The notes under the pieces: model-generated
What the model was told of the DNA's origin: nothing
The model's database searches: none
The model's input: only the letters and a program-made list of their open reading frames with translations
In this document: positions 44,644 through 53,433 of the stretch, piece by piece
How positions within the stretch are numbered: position 1 is the stretch's first letter
How the letters are laid out: each line of letters starts with the position of its first letter
Translations under genes and position numbers: made by a program
Source of the DNA: Veillonella sp. DNF00869
GTDB lineage: Bacteria > Bacillota > Negativicutes > Veillonellales > Veillonellaceae
Reading direction: 5' to 3'
NCBI RefSeq assembly: GCF_001553345.1
Contig: NZ_KQ960771.1
Location: forward strand, 1 to 64,000
Length of the DNA: 64,000 nt

Positions 44644-46551
44644 ATGTTTACAATACGATTGGCAGAAAACTGTGGGTTTTGCTATGGCGTAAAGCGTGCT
44701 GTTACGATGGCAGAAAAAGCAGCAGACTCAAAAGATGTAAGTTATACATTGGGGCCTATTATTCATAACCCTCAAGTAGTAGGTCGGTTAGAGGATAATG
44801 GTGTCTATGCTATTAATGAATTGAATGATGTAGAAGAAGGTACTATTATCATTCGCTCCCATGGGGTTGGACCAGAAGTATATGAAGAGGCAGAAACACG
44901 TGGATTACCAGTGATTGATGCTACTTGTCCACATGTACAGAAGGCACAGCGAGATGCAAAATCTGTAGTGGATGAAGGGTTAACTTTAGTTATTCTCGGA
45001 GAGAAGAAACATCCAGAGGTAAAGAGTATTAATCTGTGGGCAGGTAATAAAGGGATTATTGTAGAAACAGAAGAAGATGCCAAAAATATTCAATTCGTGG
45101 AAAAAATTGGGGTTGTAGTACAAACTACCTTTTCACAATTTAAGTTTCAAAGTATAATAAAAATATTAGAACAAAAATCTAATGATCAAAAGATCTTCAA
45201 GACAATTTGTCAGGCTACTGAGGAACGTCAAAACTCTGCTGTAGCTTTGGCGAAAGAAGTGGATCTTATGATCGTGGTAGGTGGGAAGAACTCTGGCAAC
45301 ACGACTAGATTAGCAGAAGTATGTCGTGATGTAGGATGTACTACATATCACATAGAAACTTCTACTGAAATACAAATGACGTGGTTGAAGGACGTCACAA
45401 CAGTAGGAGTCACGGCTGGTGCATCGACACCAGACTGGATAATTAAGGAGGTCATTCAGACGATGGAAAATTTTGCAGAATTATTTGCAGCATCAGAAGC
45501 GCAAGCAGAAGAATTTAAGAAAGGTAATGTGATTGAAGGGGAAGTTGTACAAATCGATGACGAACGTGCATATGTATCCTTTGGCTACAAAACAGAAGCA
45601 CAGTTAGAAAGAAAAGAAATGGCATACCCTACACCAGCTTCTGCTAAAGATGTATTAAAGGAAGGCGATAAAATCAAAGCTGTTATCCTTAACCACATCA
45701 AAGAAGATAGCCCAATCTATCTTTCTATCACTCGTTTGGCTAAAGATGAAGATTGGCAATATGTTATTGAAGCACAAGAAAAAGATGAGCCAATCATCTG
45801 TAAAGGTGTGGATGCAATTCCTGCAGGTTTAGTCGTAACTGTTAAGTCTTTACGTGGTTTTATTCCACTTTCCCAAGGTGACATTCACTTCGTGAAATCC
45901 CTTGATAACTTAGTAGGTACAGAATTCGAAGCTAAAGTACTTGAAGTTGAAGAAAAGAAAAACCGTTTGGTTCTTTCCCGTCGTGAAGTACTTGAAGTGG
46001 AACGCCAAGCTAAATTAAAAGAAGCGTTAGCAAATGTAGAAGTTGGCGGTACTTACAAAGGTACTGTTCGCAAAATCATGCCTTATGGCGCATTCGTTGA
46101 TATCGGAGGAATCGAAGGTTTACTTCACATTTCCGACATCTCTTGGCAAAAAATTAAACGCGTTGAAGACGTGTTAGCAGTAGGTCAAGAAATCGACGTT
46201 AAATTACAATCCTTTGATGAAGAAAATAGCAAAATCTCTTTATCTTTAAAAGCATTATCCAAAAGCCCATGGGACGTTGCAGAAGAAACTATCCATGTAG
46301 GTGATGTTGTAACTGGTAAAGTAGTTCGCACAGTACAATACGGTGCATTTGTTGCTATCAATGATGATATCCAAGGTTTACTTCACATCTCTCAAGTAAC
46401 TAAACAACGCAATGCAAAAGTAGAAGATTACTTGAGCCGTGGTCAAGAAGTAGAAGTAGAAGTGATTTCTTTCAACAAAGATGAAAAGAAATTAGGTTTA
46501 AAATTAACTGAGTTAATGGAACCAGTAGCAACTGAAGAAGAAGCTGAATAA
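44644..46551 (+). CDS. ispH: IspH - ribosomal protein S1 fusion
   Basis: This 635-residue bifunctional protein joins 4-hydroxy-3-methylbut-2-enyl diphosphate reductase (residues 1 to about 275) to four S1 RNA-binding repeats. The reductase has three cluster-binding Cys: Cys13 (CGFCYG), Cys95 (DATCPHV) and Cys189 (CQATEE). The repeats begin near NVIEGEVVQI, ICKGVDAIPAG, GGTYKGTVRKI and VGDVVTGKVV; the last two have GAFVxI and GLLHIS. Such fusions are known in Clostridia and Negativicutes. An in-frame ATG (residue 274) with a strong ribosome site sits at the junction (see 45445-45465), so a free S1 of about 362 residues may also be made. Codons in the S1 half look more biased to C-ending forms (as in TTC, ATC, GTT-CGC) than those in the IspH half. 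Confidence 0.94.
   Translation: MFTIRLAENCGFCYGVKRAVTMAEKAADSKDVSYTLGPIIHNPQVVGRLEDNGVYAINELNDVEEGTIIIRSHGVGPEVYEEAETRGLPVIDATCPHVQKAQRDAKSVVDEGLTLVILGEKKHPEVKSINLWAGNKGIIVETEEDAKNIQFVEKIGVVVQTTFSQFKFQSIIKILEQKSNDQKIFKTICQATEERQNSAVALAKEVDLMIVVGGKNSGNTTRLAEVCRDVGCTTYHIETSTEIQMTWLKDVTTVGVTAGASTPDWIIKEVIQTMENFAELFAASEAQAEEFKKGNVIEGEVVQIDDERAYVSFGYKTEAQLERKEMAYPTPASAKDVLKEGDKIKAVILNHIKEDSPIYLSITRLAKDEDWQYVIEAQEKDEPIICKGVDAIPAGLVVTVKSLRGFIPLSQGDIHFVKSLDNLVGTEFEAKVLEVEEKKNRLVLSRREVLEVERQAKLKEALANVEVGGTYKGTVRKIMPYGAFVDIGGIEGLLHISDISWQKIKRVEDVLAVGQEIDVKLQSFDEENSKISLSLKALSKSPWDVAEETIHVGDVVTGKVVRTVQYGAFVAINDDIQGLLHISQVTKQRNAKVEDYLSRGQEVEVEVISFNKDEKKLGLKLTELMEPVATEEEAE
45445..45465 (+). promoter_or_regulatory. 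Internal ribosome binding site for a free S1 protein
   Basis: AAGGAGGT (45445-45452), encoding Lys-Glu-Val as AAG GAG GTC, is followed 10 bases later by an in-frame ATG (45463-45465). The reading frame is that of ispH, and translation from here yields MENFAELFAAS and the four S1 repeats only. Lys, Glu and Val in this gene are mostly written AAA, GAA and GTA, so the choice of codons here looks selected for the site. Confidence 0.6.
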
Positions 46552-46566
46552 TTTCTAGATAATAGA

Positions 46567-46604
46567 AGAACAGTAGGTCCAATGGACTTACTGTTCTTTT
46601 TTTG
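46567..46604 (+). terminator. Rho-independent terminator after ispH-rpsA
   Basis: AGAACAGTAGGTCC (46567-46580) and GGACTTACTGTTCT (46584-46597) form a near-perfect 14-bp stem with a run of T. Confidence 0.92.
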
Positions 46605-46616
46605 CTTTCGTTTATG

Positions 46617-46625
46617 TGATACAAT
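46617..46625 (+). promoter_or_regulatory. Putative der promoter (extended -10)
   Basis: TGATACAAT gives an extended -10 about 60 bases before der, just after the terminator. Confidence 0.42.
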
Positions 46626-46688
46626 ATAAGTTGATAAACTATGTGTTCTTACTCTTCCTTTGAGGAAGTTGAAATATGAGGTGAAAGC

Positions 46689-48023
46689 ATGTCAAAACCA
46701 TTAGTTGCGGTCGTAGGAAGACCGAATGTAGGAAAGTCTACATTATTTAATGCCATTGTTAATAAACGAATTTCGATTGTAGAAGATATTCCAGGTGTTA
46801 CACGTGATAGAATTTATTTTGATGCAGAATGGCTACAACGTGAATTTACTATGATTGACACTGGTGGGATTGAGTTTATTACTGCAGAAAGTCATGAAAT
46901 TCCTAAAATGATGCGTTTTCAGGCACAACTAGCGATTGAAGAAGCTGATGTGATTCTCTTTGTTGTAGATGGTAAGCAAGGGATTACCATTGCTGATGAA
47001 GAAGTGGCCAACTTGTTGCGTGCTAGTGGTAAGCCTGTGATTTTAGTAGTTAACAAAATCGATAGTGTAAATCAAGAGGCTAATATTTATGAGTTCTATA
47101 ATTTAGGTATTGGTGACCCAATTGGTATTTCTGCTAAAAATTTGATGAATTTAGGTGATTTACTTGATGATGTAGTGAAACATTTTCCTCCACAAAGTGC
47201 TAGTGAGGAAGATGAAGATACAATCCATGTAGCCTTGATTGGGCGTCCTAATGTGGGTAAATCATCTCTAACAAATGCCTTATTAGGTCAAGAACGTGTT
47301 ATTGTTAGTGATGTGGCTGGTACAACACGTGATTCTATCGACACCCATTGGAGTCATGATGGACAGGATTTTGTATTAATCGATACAGCAGGTATGCGAC
47401 GTAAATCTCGTATTGATGCACCTGTAGAAAGATATAGTATTGTTCGTTCTCTTCGTGCTATTGATCGCTCTGATATTGTTGTTTTAGTATTAGATGCTAC
47501 AGATGGAGTGACTGAACAAGATAAAAAAATTGTTGGCTATGCTCATGAATCTGGAAAAGGCTTAGTGATTGTTGTCAATAAATGGGATTTGATTGAAAAA
47601 GACGATAAAACTACATTGCGATTCACAGAAGATATATATGATGAAATGGGATTTTTACGTTATGCTCCAATCTTGTTTGCTTCAGCTTTAACGAAACAAC
47701 GTGTTCATCGCTTAGCAGAATTAATTAAATACGTATCTGAGCAACAACATATGCGTATTTCTACAAGTGTATTGAACCAATTGTTATCGGATGCGCAAAC
47801 AGTAAATCCAGTGCCATCTCGTGGTGGCCGTATTCCTAAAATTTATTATATGACACAGGCTAGTGTAAAACCGCCAACATTTATATTATTTGTGAATGAA
47901 CCTGAATTGATTCATTTTTCCTATATGCGTTTCTTAGAAAACCGACTTCGAGAATCCTTTGGATTCGAAGGAACTCCAATTCGCTTAGTACTTCGTGGTA
48001 AGAAGGGATCTGATGAAGAATGA
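46689..48023 (+). CDS. der: Ribosome assembly GTPase Der (EngA)
   Basis: The 444-residue protein has two tandem GTPase domains, with G1 motifs GRPNVGKSTLFN (about residues 10-21) and GRPNVGKSSLTN (about 182-193), NKID and NKWD G4 motifs, and a C-terminal KH-like domain. It matures the 50S subunit. GAGGTGAAAGC precedes the ATG. The stop overlaps the plsY start (ATGA). Confidence 0.97.
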   Translation: MSKPLVAVVGRPNVGKSTLFNAIVNKRISIVEDIPGVTRDRIYFDAEWLQREFTMIDTGGIEFITAESHEIPKMMRFQAQLAIEEADVILFVVDGKQGITIADEEVANLLRASGKPVILVVNKIDSVNQEANIYEFYNLGIGDPIGISAKNLMNLGDLLDDVVKHFPPQSASEEDEDTIHVALIGRPNVGKSSLTNALLGQERVIVSDVAGTTRDSIDTHWSHDGQDFVLIDTAGMRRKSRIDAPVERYSIVRSLRAIDRSDIVVLVLDATDGVTEQDKKIVGYAHESGKGLVIVVNKWDLIEKDDKTTLRFTEDIYDEMGFLRYAPILFASALTKQRVHRLAELIKYVSEQQHMRISTSVLNQLLSDAQTVNPVPSRGGRIPKIYYMTQASVKPPTFILFVNEPELIHFSYMRFLENRLRESFGFEGTPIRLVLRGKKGSDEE

Positions 48024-48619
48024 TAACGGTGGAAATTGTTGTATTAGTTTTACTTGCATACGTAATAGGTTCTATTCCTACAGGTTTAATTATTGGAAAG
48101 CTATGTTTTCATACAGATGTACGTCAATATGGTAGTAAAAATATTGGTGCTACCAATACGTATCGTGTACTAGGGATGAAAGCTGCTTTGCCTGTTTTCC
48201 TAGGGGATGCTGGAAAGGGTGCCATAGGAGTTCTCTTATTTTTGCCGAATCCAGAATGGATGATTGTAGGTGGCTTATGTGCTATGATTGGTCATAATTG
48301 GTCTATTTTTCTTGGCTTTTCTGGCGGTAGAGGGGTTGCGACAGGATTGGGGGTACTCATTGCATTATCTCCTATAGCGGCTATAATTTGCTTTGCTGTA
48401 TGGGGCATTATTGTCAAGTTTACTTCCTATGTGTCCTTAGGATCTATCGTAGCAGCTACTCTTGTGCCTATTGTGATGTATTGTTTATCTGAACCTTTAC
48501 CATACATCATCTTTGGCGCTATAGCGGCATTATTTGTCGTATTCCGTCATAGAGAAAATATTGTACGTCTTTTGCAAGGAAAAGAATTAGCTGTTAAACG
48601 TATTACAAAGGATAAGTAA
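48020..48619 (+). CDS. plsY: Glycerol-3-phosphate acyltransferase PlsY
   Basis: The 199-residue membrane protein has five or more hydrophobic segments and the three PlsY motifs: GSIPTGLIIGK, GSKNIGATNTYRVLG with GDAGKGAIG, and GHNWSIFLGFSGGRGVATGLG. It transfers an acyl group from acyl-phosphate to glycerol 3-phosphate. It overlaps der and is followed two bases later by gpsA, which provides its substrate. Confidence 0.95.
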   Translation: MITVEIVVLVLLAYVIGSIPTGLIIGKLCFHTDVRQYGSKNIGATNTYRVLGMKAALPVFLGDAGKGAIGVLLFLPNPEWMIVGGLCAMIGHNWSIFLGFSGGRGVATGLGVLIALSPIAAIICFAVWGIIVKFTSYVSLGSIVAATLVPIVMYCLSEPLPYIIFGAIAALFVVFRHRENIVRLLQGKELAVKRITKDK

Positions 48620-48621
48620 TT

Positions 48622-49623
48622 ATGAAAATTGCAGTCATTGGATCAGGTAGCTGGGGCACTGCATTAGCTCTAAAAGGGCTAGAGGCGGGGCATCAAGTGA
48701 CGATGTATTGTCGCACGGAAGAAAAAGCAAATTATTTGCGTGAATATCGTATTAACCCTTATTTGCCAGATGTAGTTTTACCACTTACTTTAGAGTTTCA
48801 ACATTCTTATAGCAAAGCTTTACAAGATGCAGAAGTGGTATTGATGGTTACTCCATCAACTTATGTGAGGCGTACTCTACAAGAATTAAAGCCCTATCTA
48901 GGACCTTCTATGATTATAGTAGGTTGCTCTAAAGGATTGGAAAAAGATAGTGAAAAGCGATTATCTCAGGTTATTGAAGAAGAGGTACAGGGCTTAGTGA
49001 AAGCAACGGCTATTTTATCTGGGCCTAATCATGCAGAAGAAGTAGGCCGTGGTTTGCCGGCTGCCACAGTTGTAGCAAGTCAAAATGAAGATGCTATATG
49101 TAGTTTGCAACGTGCTTTGGGAGGTCCTAGTTTTCGAGTGTATGGGAATACAGATGTAATCGGCGTAGAACTAGGAGGAGCCACAAAAAATATTATTGCT
49201 TTAGCAGCGGGAATTGCACATGGCATGCAATTAGGAGATAATTTGTTAGCAGCCTTATTAACTCGTGGTCTTCATGAAATGACAAAGTTTGGTGTTGCCA
49301 TGGGAGCAAAATCAGAAACCTATGCAGGGCTTTCAGGAATGGGAGATTTAATCGCTACTTGTATGAGTCCCCATAGTCGGAATCGGCGAGCTGGACAAAA
49401 GTTGGCAAATGGAGAAACTATGGAGGATATCATTAATCGATCCCAAATGGTGGTAGAAGGTTTTTTTGCAGTACGTATTATATATGACATAGCTAAAGTA
49501 AAAGGGATTGATATGCCTATTACTAATGCTTTGTATGAGGTATTATATCATCAAGTTTCTCCTGCTGAGGTGTTGATGCAGTTAATGATGCGAGATGTAA
49601 AACAAGAAGTTTGTAATAAGTAA
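48622..49623 (+). CDS. gpsA: Glycerol-3-phosphate dehydrogenase [NAD(P)+]
   Basis: The 333-residue enzyme reduces dihydroxyacetone phosphate to glycerol 3-phosphate for phospholipids. It has a Rossmann start KIAVIGSGSWGTALA, then CSKGLEKDS, ILSGPNHAEEVGRGLP, the catalytic-Lys region GVELGGATKNIIALAAGI, and GLSGMGDLIATC with NRRAGQ. Length is typical. Only a short AT-rich spacer with a promoter follows before rsmD. Confidence 0.96.
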   Translation: MKIAVIGSGSWGTALALKGLEAGHQVTMYCRTEEKANYLREYRINPYLPDVVLPLTLEFQHSYSKALQDAEVVLMVTPSTYVRRTLQELKPYLGPSMIIVGCSKGLEKDSEKRLSQVIEEEVQGLVKATAILSGPNHAEEVGRGLPAATVVASQNEDAICSLQRALGGPSFRVYGNTDVIGVELGGATKNIIALAAGIAHGMQLGDNLLAALLTRGLHEMTKFGVAMGAKSETYAGLSGMGDLIATCMSPHSRNRRAGQKLANGETMEDIINRSQMVVEGFFAVRIIYDIAKVKGIDMPITNALYEVLYHQVSPAEVLMQLMMRDVKQEVCNK

Positions 49624-49655
49624 CAGATTATGAGGAAGATTTTATAAAAAATCTA

Positions 49656-49684
49656 TTGTACCCCATAGTAAAATCATGTAGAAT
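49656..49684 (+). promoter_or_regulatory. Putative rsmD promoter
   Basis: TTGTAC (49656-49661) and TAGAAT (49679-49684) are 17 bases apart, about 25 bases before the start of rsmD. Confidence 0.55.
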
Positions 49685-49708
49685 ATACAAGTATAGGTAG
49701 TAAATTAT

Positions 49709-50254
49709 ATGAGAATTATTTCAGGAACAGCCAAAGGGCATACTATACAGGCTCCGAAGGGGATGGATACAAGACCTACACAAGATCGAGTGCGTGAGAG
49801 TATTTGTAATGTTATACAAAGTCGAAGAGGATTTTTTGAAGCTCAGGTGCTAGATTTGTTTTCGGGTACTGGCGCATTAGCCATAGAGTCCTTAAGTCGA
49901 GGTGCTAGTCATGCCATCGCAGTAGATACACGCACTGTTGATTGTATCCAAAGTAATAGCCGACACTGTAAAGTAGATGATCGATTAGAAATTATGAAAT
50001 GTACTATGGAATCAGCACTTACACGGTTAAAAGGAAAGCAGTTTCAGTTAATATTTTCAGATCCCCCTTATGAAAAAGGGTATGTTCAAAAAACTTTGGA
50101 CTTAGTGGACGAGTTACAATTACTTACCGAAGATGGCTTTTTAATTATAGAACGCCATAAGAATGAAACTCTAGAATTATTGCCTAAGTGGGTGGTTGTG
50201 AAAGCTTTATCCTTTGGGTATACTCGCGTTGACATTCTTTGTCGAGAACCATAG
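49709..50254 (+). CDS. rsmD: 16S rRNA (guanine-N2) methyltransferase RsmD
   Basis: The 181-residue AdoMet-dependent enzyme starts MRIISGTAKGHTIQAPKG and has DLFSGTGALAIESLSRGA for AdoMet binding and SDPPYEKG (DPPY) for catalysis. It methylates G966-type guanine in 16S rRNA. The ribosome site is poor. It lies 15 bases before coaD, the usual firmicute arrangement. Confidence 0.94.
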   Translation: MRIISGTAKGHTIQAPKGMDTRPTQDRVRESICNVIQSRRGFFEAQVLDLFSGTGALAIESLSRGASHAIAVDTRTVDCIQSNSRHCKVDDRLEIMKCTMESALTRLKGKQFQLIFSDPPYEKGYVQKTLDLVDELQLLTEDGFLIIERHKNETLELLPKWVVVKALSFGYTRVDILCREP

Positions 50255-50269
50255 AAAGGGGCTTATACT

Positions 50270-50761
50270 GTGAGAATTGGAGTTTGTCCAGGTAGTTTTG
50301 ATCCTGTTACAAATGGACATATAGATATATTTGAGCGCGCTAGTAAATTAGTGGATAAGTTAATAGTAGTAATTTTAGAAAATCCAAATAAGAAGTATTT
50401 ATTCACTTTGGATGAGAGGGCAGAGTTAATTCGTCAATCTGTATCACATATTTCTAACATTGAAGTTGATTTTGGAAGCGGTTTGTTGAATGAGTATGTG
50501 AAATCACGAGATAGTCATATCATCATCCGTGGACTTCGAGCTTTAAGTGACTTTGAATATGAATTTCAACGTGCTTTGTTTTCAAAATATTTGGATGATG
50601 AGATTGAAACTGTTTTTATTATGACCAATAATAAATATGCCTTTGTAAGCTCTACAGGTATACGGGAATTGGCTAGGTATGGTGGTAAGTTAGATGGCTT
50701 AGTACCTACAGTTGTGAAACAAGCATTGGAAGATAAATTTCATAGAAAACAAGATAAATAG
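50270..50761 (+). CDS. coaD: Phosphopantetheine adenylyltransferase
   Basis: The 163-residue nucleotidyltransferase makes dephospho-CoA. It has VCPGSFDPVTNGHIDI (the T/HxGH motif), RGLRALSDFEYEFQRA and AFVSSTGIREL (ISSTxIR type). GTG start with AGAAAGG upstream. CoaBC, encoded at 52044-53225, acts just before it in the pathway. Confidence 0.95.
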   Translation: MRIGVCPGSFDPVTNGHIDIFERASKLVDKLIVVILENPNKKYLFTLDERAELIRQSVSHISNIEVDFGSGLLNEYVKSRDSHIIIRGLRALSDFEYEFQRALFSKYLDDEIETVFIMTNNKYAFVSSTGIRELARYGGKLDGLVPTVVKQALEDKFHRKQDK

Positions 50762-50770
50762 GAGGACATC

Positions 50771-51211
50771 ATGAGAACAGAAAAATTATTAGAAGAGTTG
50801 GAAAATTTAATTGTTACTAGTAACAATATGATTATGACAAATAAAAAATTAATTGAAGAAGAAGAAATTATGCGTATTGTAGATGCATTAACAGAATCTT
50901 TGCCTCTTGAATTAGAAGAATCTCGTCGTATTGTAGCAGAGCGTGATCGTATTGTAGCGGAAGGTCAAAAACAAGCGGATGCATTAATTGAACAAGCGAA
51001 AGAATACATTCAAAAATTAACAGAAGAAAGTGAATTGGTAAAACAAGCACAAGAACATGCTAATCATATTATTGCAGAGGCTAATAAATCTTCGGAAGAA
51101 CTCAAAAATAGTTCTATTCAATATGCTAGTGATGTATTCAAATATGTAGAATCTAATTTAGAGCGTACATTAGAAGCATTGCAAGAAAATCGTCAAACAT
51201 TGCACAAATAA
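50771..51211 (+). CDS. Coiled-coil protein of unknown function
   Basis: The 146-residue protein is almost all charged helix, with heptad-like stretches (about residues 45-140, rich in Glu, Ala, Gln and Lys) and no membrane segment. AGGAGG lies 6 bases before the ATG. By composition it resembles small DivIVA-like or ATP-synthase-b-like coiled-coil proteins, but I recognise no family signature. Ten bases separate it from coaD, so they share a transcript; a strong terminator follows. Confidence 0.75.
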   Translation: MRTEKLLEELENLIVTSNNMIMTNKKLIEEEEIMRIVDALTESLPLELEESRRIVAERDRIVAEGQKQADALIEQAKEYIQKLTEESELVKQAQEHANHIIAEANKSSEELKNSSIQYASDVFKYVESNLERTLEALQENRQTLHK

Positions 51212-51219
51212 CATTAATT

Positions 51220-51259
51220 AAGCACTTTTTGAGAGGTACTCTTAAAAGGTGCTTTTTAT
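51220..51259 (+). terminator. Rho-independent terminator after the coiled-coil gene
   Basis: AAGCACTTTTTGAGAG (51220-51235) pairs with CTCTTAAAAGGTGCTT (51239-51254) using two wobble pairs, followed by TTT. Confidence 0.82.
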
Positions 51260-51378
51260 TAAAATTAGAGATTTTTATATTTGCTAGTCATACAAAATTA
51301 AAAAAATAAAAGGAGTTTTTATAATTTCGTCGAATACTAACAATATCAGTTTCATGTAATACTATGAGGAGGTATACT

Positions 51379-51825
51379 ATGAATTTTGAAATTCGTAATG
51401 GCCACGATTATATTGATGAAGTAAAAGATTTGTTTGTAGAGTATGTACGATCATTAGGAGTATCTGCTAATTTAAGAGAGTTTCATGGACTGGAAGAAAA
51501 ATATAAAGGTGAAGGTGAAGCCTTGTATATTGCCTTTATCGATAACAAACCAGCAGGCTGTGTTGCGTTGCGTTATGTAGATAGTAAAACAGCGGCTATG
51601 AAACGGTTGTATGTTCGTCCAGCATTTAGGCACAGTTCTTTAGGTACAAATATGGCTAAAATGGTAGTAGAAGATGCTCGTGAATTTGGATATAAAACAT
51701 TGCTACTAGATAGCTTGCCAAGTATGGAAAATGCAAAAGAATTATATACAAGCTTAGGATTTAAAAAATTAGATGGTACCAAGAAGCCGGTAAAGACAGT
51801 AGTTCATTTATCATTACCTCTGTAG
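51379..51825 (+). CDS. GNAT family N-acetyltransferase
   Basis: The 148-residue protein has the GNAT fold: AAMKRLYVRPAFRHSSLGTNMAKMVVEDARE includes motif A with an altered CoA-binding loop (RHSSLG instead of RGxGxG), then LLLDSLPSMENAKELYTSLGFKK (motif B). The ATG at 51379 follows GAGGAGG. It is monocistronic with its own terminators on both sides. The substrate is not known. Confidence 0.85.
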   Translation: MNFEIRNGHDYIDEVKDLFVEYVRSLGVSANLREFHGLEEKYKGEGEALYIAFIDNKPAGCVALRYVDSKTAAMKRLYVRPAFRHSSLGTNMAKMVVEDAREFGYKTLLLDSLPSMENAKELYTSLGFKKLDGTKKPVKTVVHLSLPL

Positions 51826-51868
51826 AGGTTAATCATTGATGGATTTTATATTCATCATATAAATACGT

Positions 51869-51918
51869 AAAAAGCTGTAACAAATTATGCTCCTTTTAAT
51901 TTGTATACAGCTTTTTTC
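51869..51918 (+). terminator. Rho-independent terminator after the GNAT gene
   Basis: AAAAAGCTGT (51869-51878) with ACAGCTTTTT (51907-51916), and inside it CAAATTA (51881-51887) with TAATTTG (51897-51903), ending in a T run. Confidence 0.88.
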
Positions 51919-52043
51919 GTGGATAAAGATATTTTGAGTCTTTATGGATAAAAATATTGATGTATTACTTATCCAGATACTGTATAATAGGGTAAGTATA
52001 GAAAGTCTATTAATTGAATTAGTTCTATAGGAAGGTGAGACCT

Positions 52044-53225
52044 TTGAAGGGTAAGCATATTGTAGTAGGTGTAACAGCAGGAATAGCAGCTTATAAAGCA
52101 GTAGAGTTAGTAAGCCGTTTATATAAATCGGGAGCAGAAGTAAAAGTGGTAATGACGAGAAATGCCACTAAATTTGTGAGTCCCCTTGTGTTTGGTGAAA
52201 TTAGTAAACACAAAGTGGCTGTGGAAATGTTTGAAAATGTACAGGATTGGAATGTAGAGCATATTGCCTATGCAACTTGGGCAGATGCTTATGTGATAGC
52301 ACCTGCAACGGCTAATATGATTGCTAAAATGGCGTATGGAATTGCAGATGATATGTTATCTACCCAATTATTGGCCACAACGGCCCCTGTATTTGTATGT
52401 CCAGCTATGAATAGTAACATGTATGCCCATCCAACTGTGCAAGAAAATTTATCTATCTTACGTGGTAGAGGTGTTCATGTGCTAGAACCTGACAGTGGAC
52501 TCCTAGCATGTGGGGTAGAAGGAAAAGGGCGTTTGCCAGATCCGCAAAAAATTATGGACTGGGTGGACTTTCATTTAGGGAAAACAGAACTACTGCAAGG
52601 TAAAACGGTTATCGTCAGTGCCGGTGGTACGCAAGAAGCAATTGATCCAGTTCGATATATTACGAATCGATCTAGTGGAAAGATGGGATACGCGGTAGCA
52701 TTAAAAGCAGCCCAAGCCGGTGCTAAGACAATTTTGGTATCTGCTCCCACAGATCTTGCTGTGCCAATTGGTGTAGAGCGTATTATAGTTTGTTCTGCTA
52801 CAGAGATGAAAGAGGCTATAGATAGTCACTATGACTCTGCAGATGCGGTGATTATGGCTGCGGCTGTGGCGGACTATCGTGTGGCTGAGGTAGCAAATAA
52901 TAAAATAAAAAAACAAGAAACTATGATATTAGAGTTGGTAAAAAATCCAGATATTTTAGCAAGCTTAGGAGAGCGTAAACAGCAACAAAAATTAATTGGT
53001 TTTGCAGCGGAAACGCAAGATGTCATTGCCTATGGAAAAGAAAAAGTGCGCAAAAAGAATTTGGACATGTTAGTAGCTAATGATGTAAGTAAATCCAATG
53101 CTGGATTTGATGTAGATACAAATGAAGTGACATTTATTTATCCTGGAGATCAAATTGTAAGTTTACCTAATATGTCGAAACTTGATGTGGCAGAACGCAT
53201 CATTCAAGCCTTGGCAGACCTATAA
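52044..53225 (+). CDS. coaBC: Phosphopantothenoylcysteine decarboxylase / phosphopantothenate-cysteine ligase
   Basis: This 393-residue bifunctional enzyme makes 4'-phosphopantetheine. The CoaC part has VGVTAGIAAYKAVEL, the active His in VEHIAYATWAD and PAMNSNMY with GLLACGVEGKGRL. The CoaB part has VSAGGTQEAIDPVRYITNRSSGKMGYA and AAAVADYRV. The TTG at 52044 (LKGKHIVVG) is preferred over the GTG at 52035, because AGGAAGGTG then stands 6 bases before it. A -10 TATAAT (51983-51988) lies upstream. The metK promoter overlaps its 3' end. Confidence 0.94.
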   Translation: MKGKHIVVGVTAGIAAYKAVELVSRLYKSGAEVKVVMTRNATKFVSPLVFGEISKHKVAVEMFENVQDWNVEHIAYATWADAYVIAPATANMIAKMAYGIADDMLSTQLLATTAPVFVCPAMNSNMYAHPTVQENLSILRGRGVHVLEPDSGLLACGVEGKGRLPDPQKIMDWVDFHLGKTELLQGKTVIVSAGGTQEAIDPVRYITNRSSGKMGYAVALKAAQAGAKTILVSAPTDLAVPIGVERIIVCSATEMKEAIDSHYDSADAVIMAAAVADYRVAEVANNKIKKQETMILELVKNPDILASLGERKQQQKLIGFAAETQDVIAYGKEKVRKKNLDMLVANDVSKSNAGFDVDTNEVTFIYPGDQIVSLPNMSKLDVAERIIQALADL

Positions 53226-53239
53226 ATCTATGCTATAAT
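53211..53239 (+). promoter_or_regulatory. metK promoter
   Basis: TTGGCA (53211-53216) and TATAAT (53234-53239) are 17 bases apart, and TG (53231-53232) extends the -10. The -35 lies inside the end of coaBC. This is the best-conserved promoter in the window. Confidence 0.8.
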
Positions 53240-53281
53240 ACATGGTAGTGATTTTAAACTAAGTATTATATGTATGATACA

Positions 53282-53419
53282 AGTCTCATCAAGAGTAGTG
53301 GAGGGAAAGGCCCTGTGAAGCTACAGCAACCATTCCTGATGGAAGAGGTGCTAAATCCAACGATATTTGATCGGAAGATGGGGATATAATTCCTCATCTT
53401 GGGATGAGGAATTTTTTTA
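53282..53419 (+). ncRNA. SAM-I (S-box) riboswitch with terminator
   Basis: The S-box core is clear from 53284: CTCATCAAGAG, then GTGGAGGGAAAGGCCCTGTGAAG, CAGCAACC and GGTGCTAAATCC. P1 forms between CTCATC (53285-53290) and GATGGG (53377-53382). The expression platform is AATTCCTCATC (53388-53398) paired with GATGAGGAATT (53403-53413) and T's. Alternatively GATGGGGA (53377-53384) can pair with TCCTCATC (53391-53398) as an antiterminator. When SAM is bound P1 forms and the terminator stops metK transcription. Confidence 0.95.
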
Positions 53420-53433
53420 TTGGAGGTTTATTC

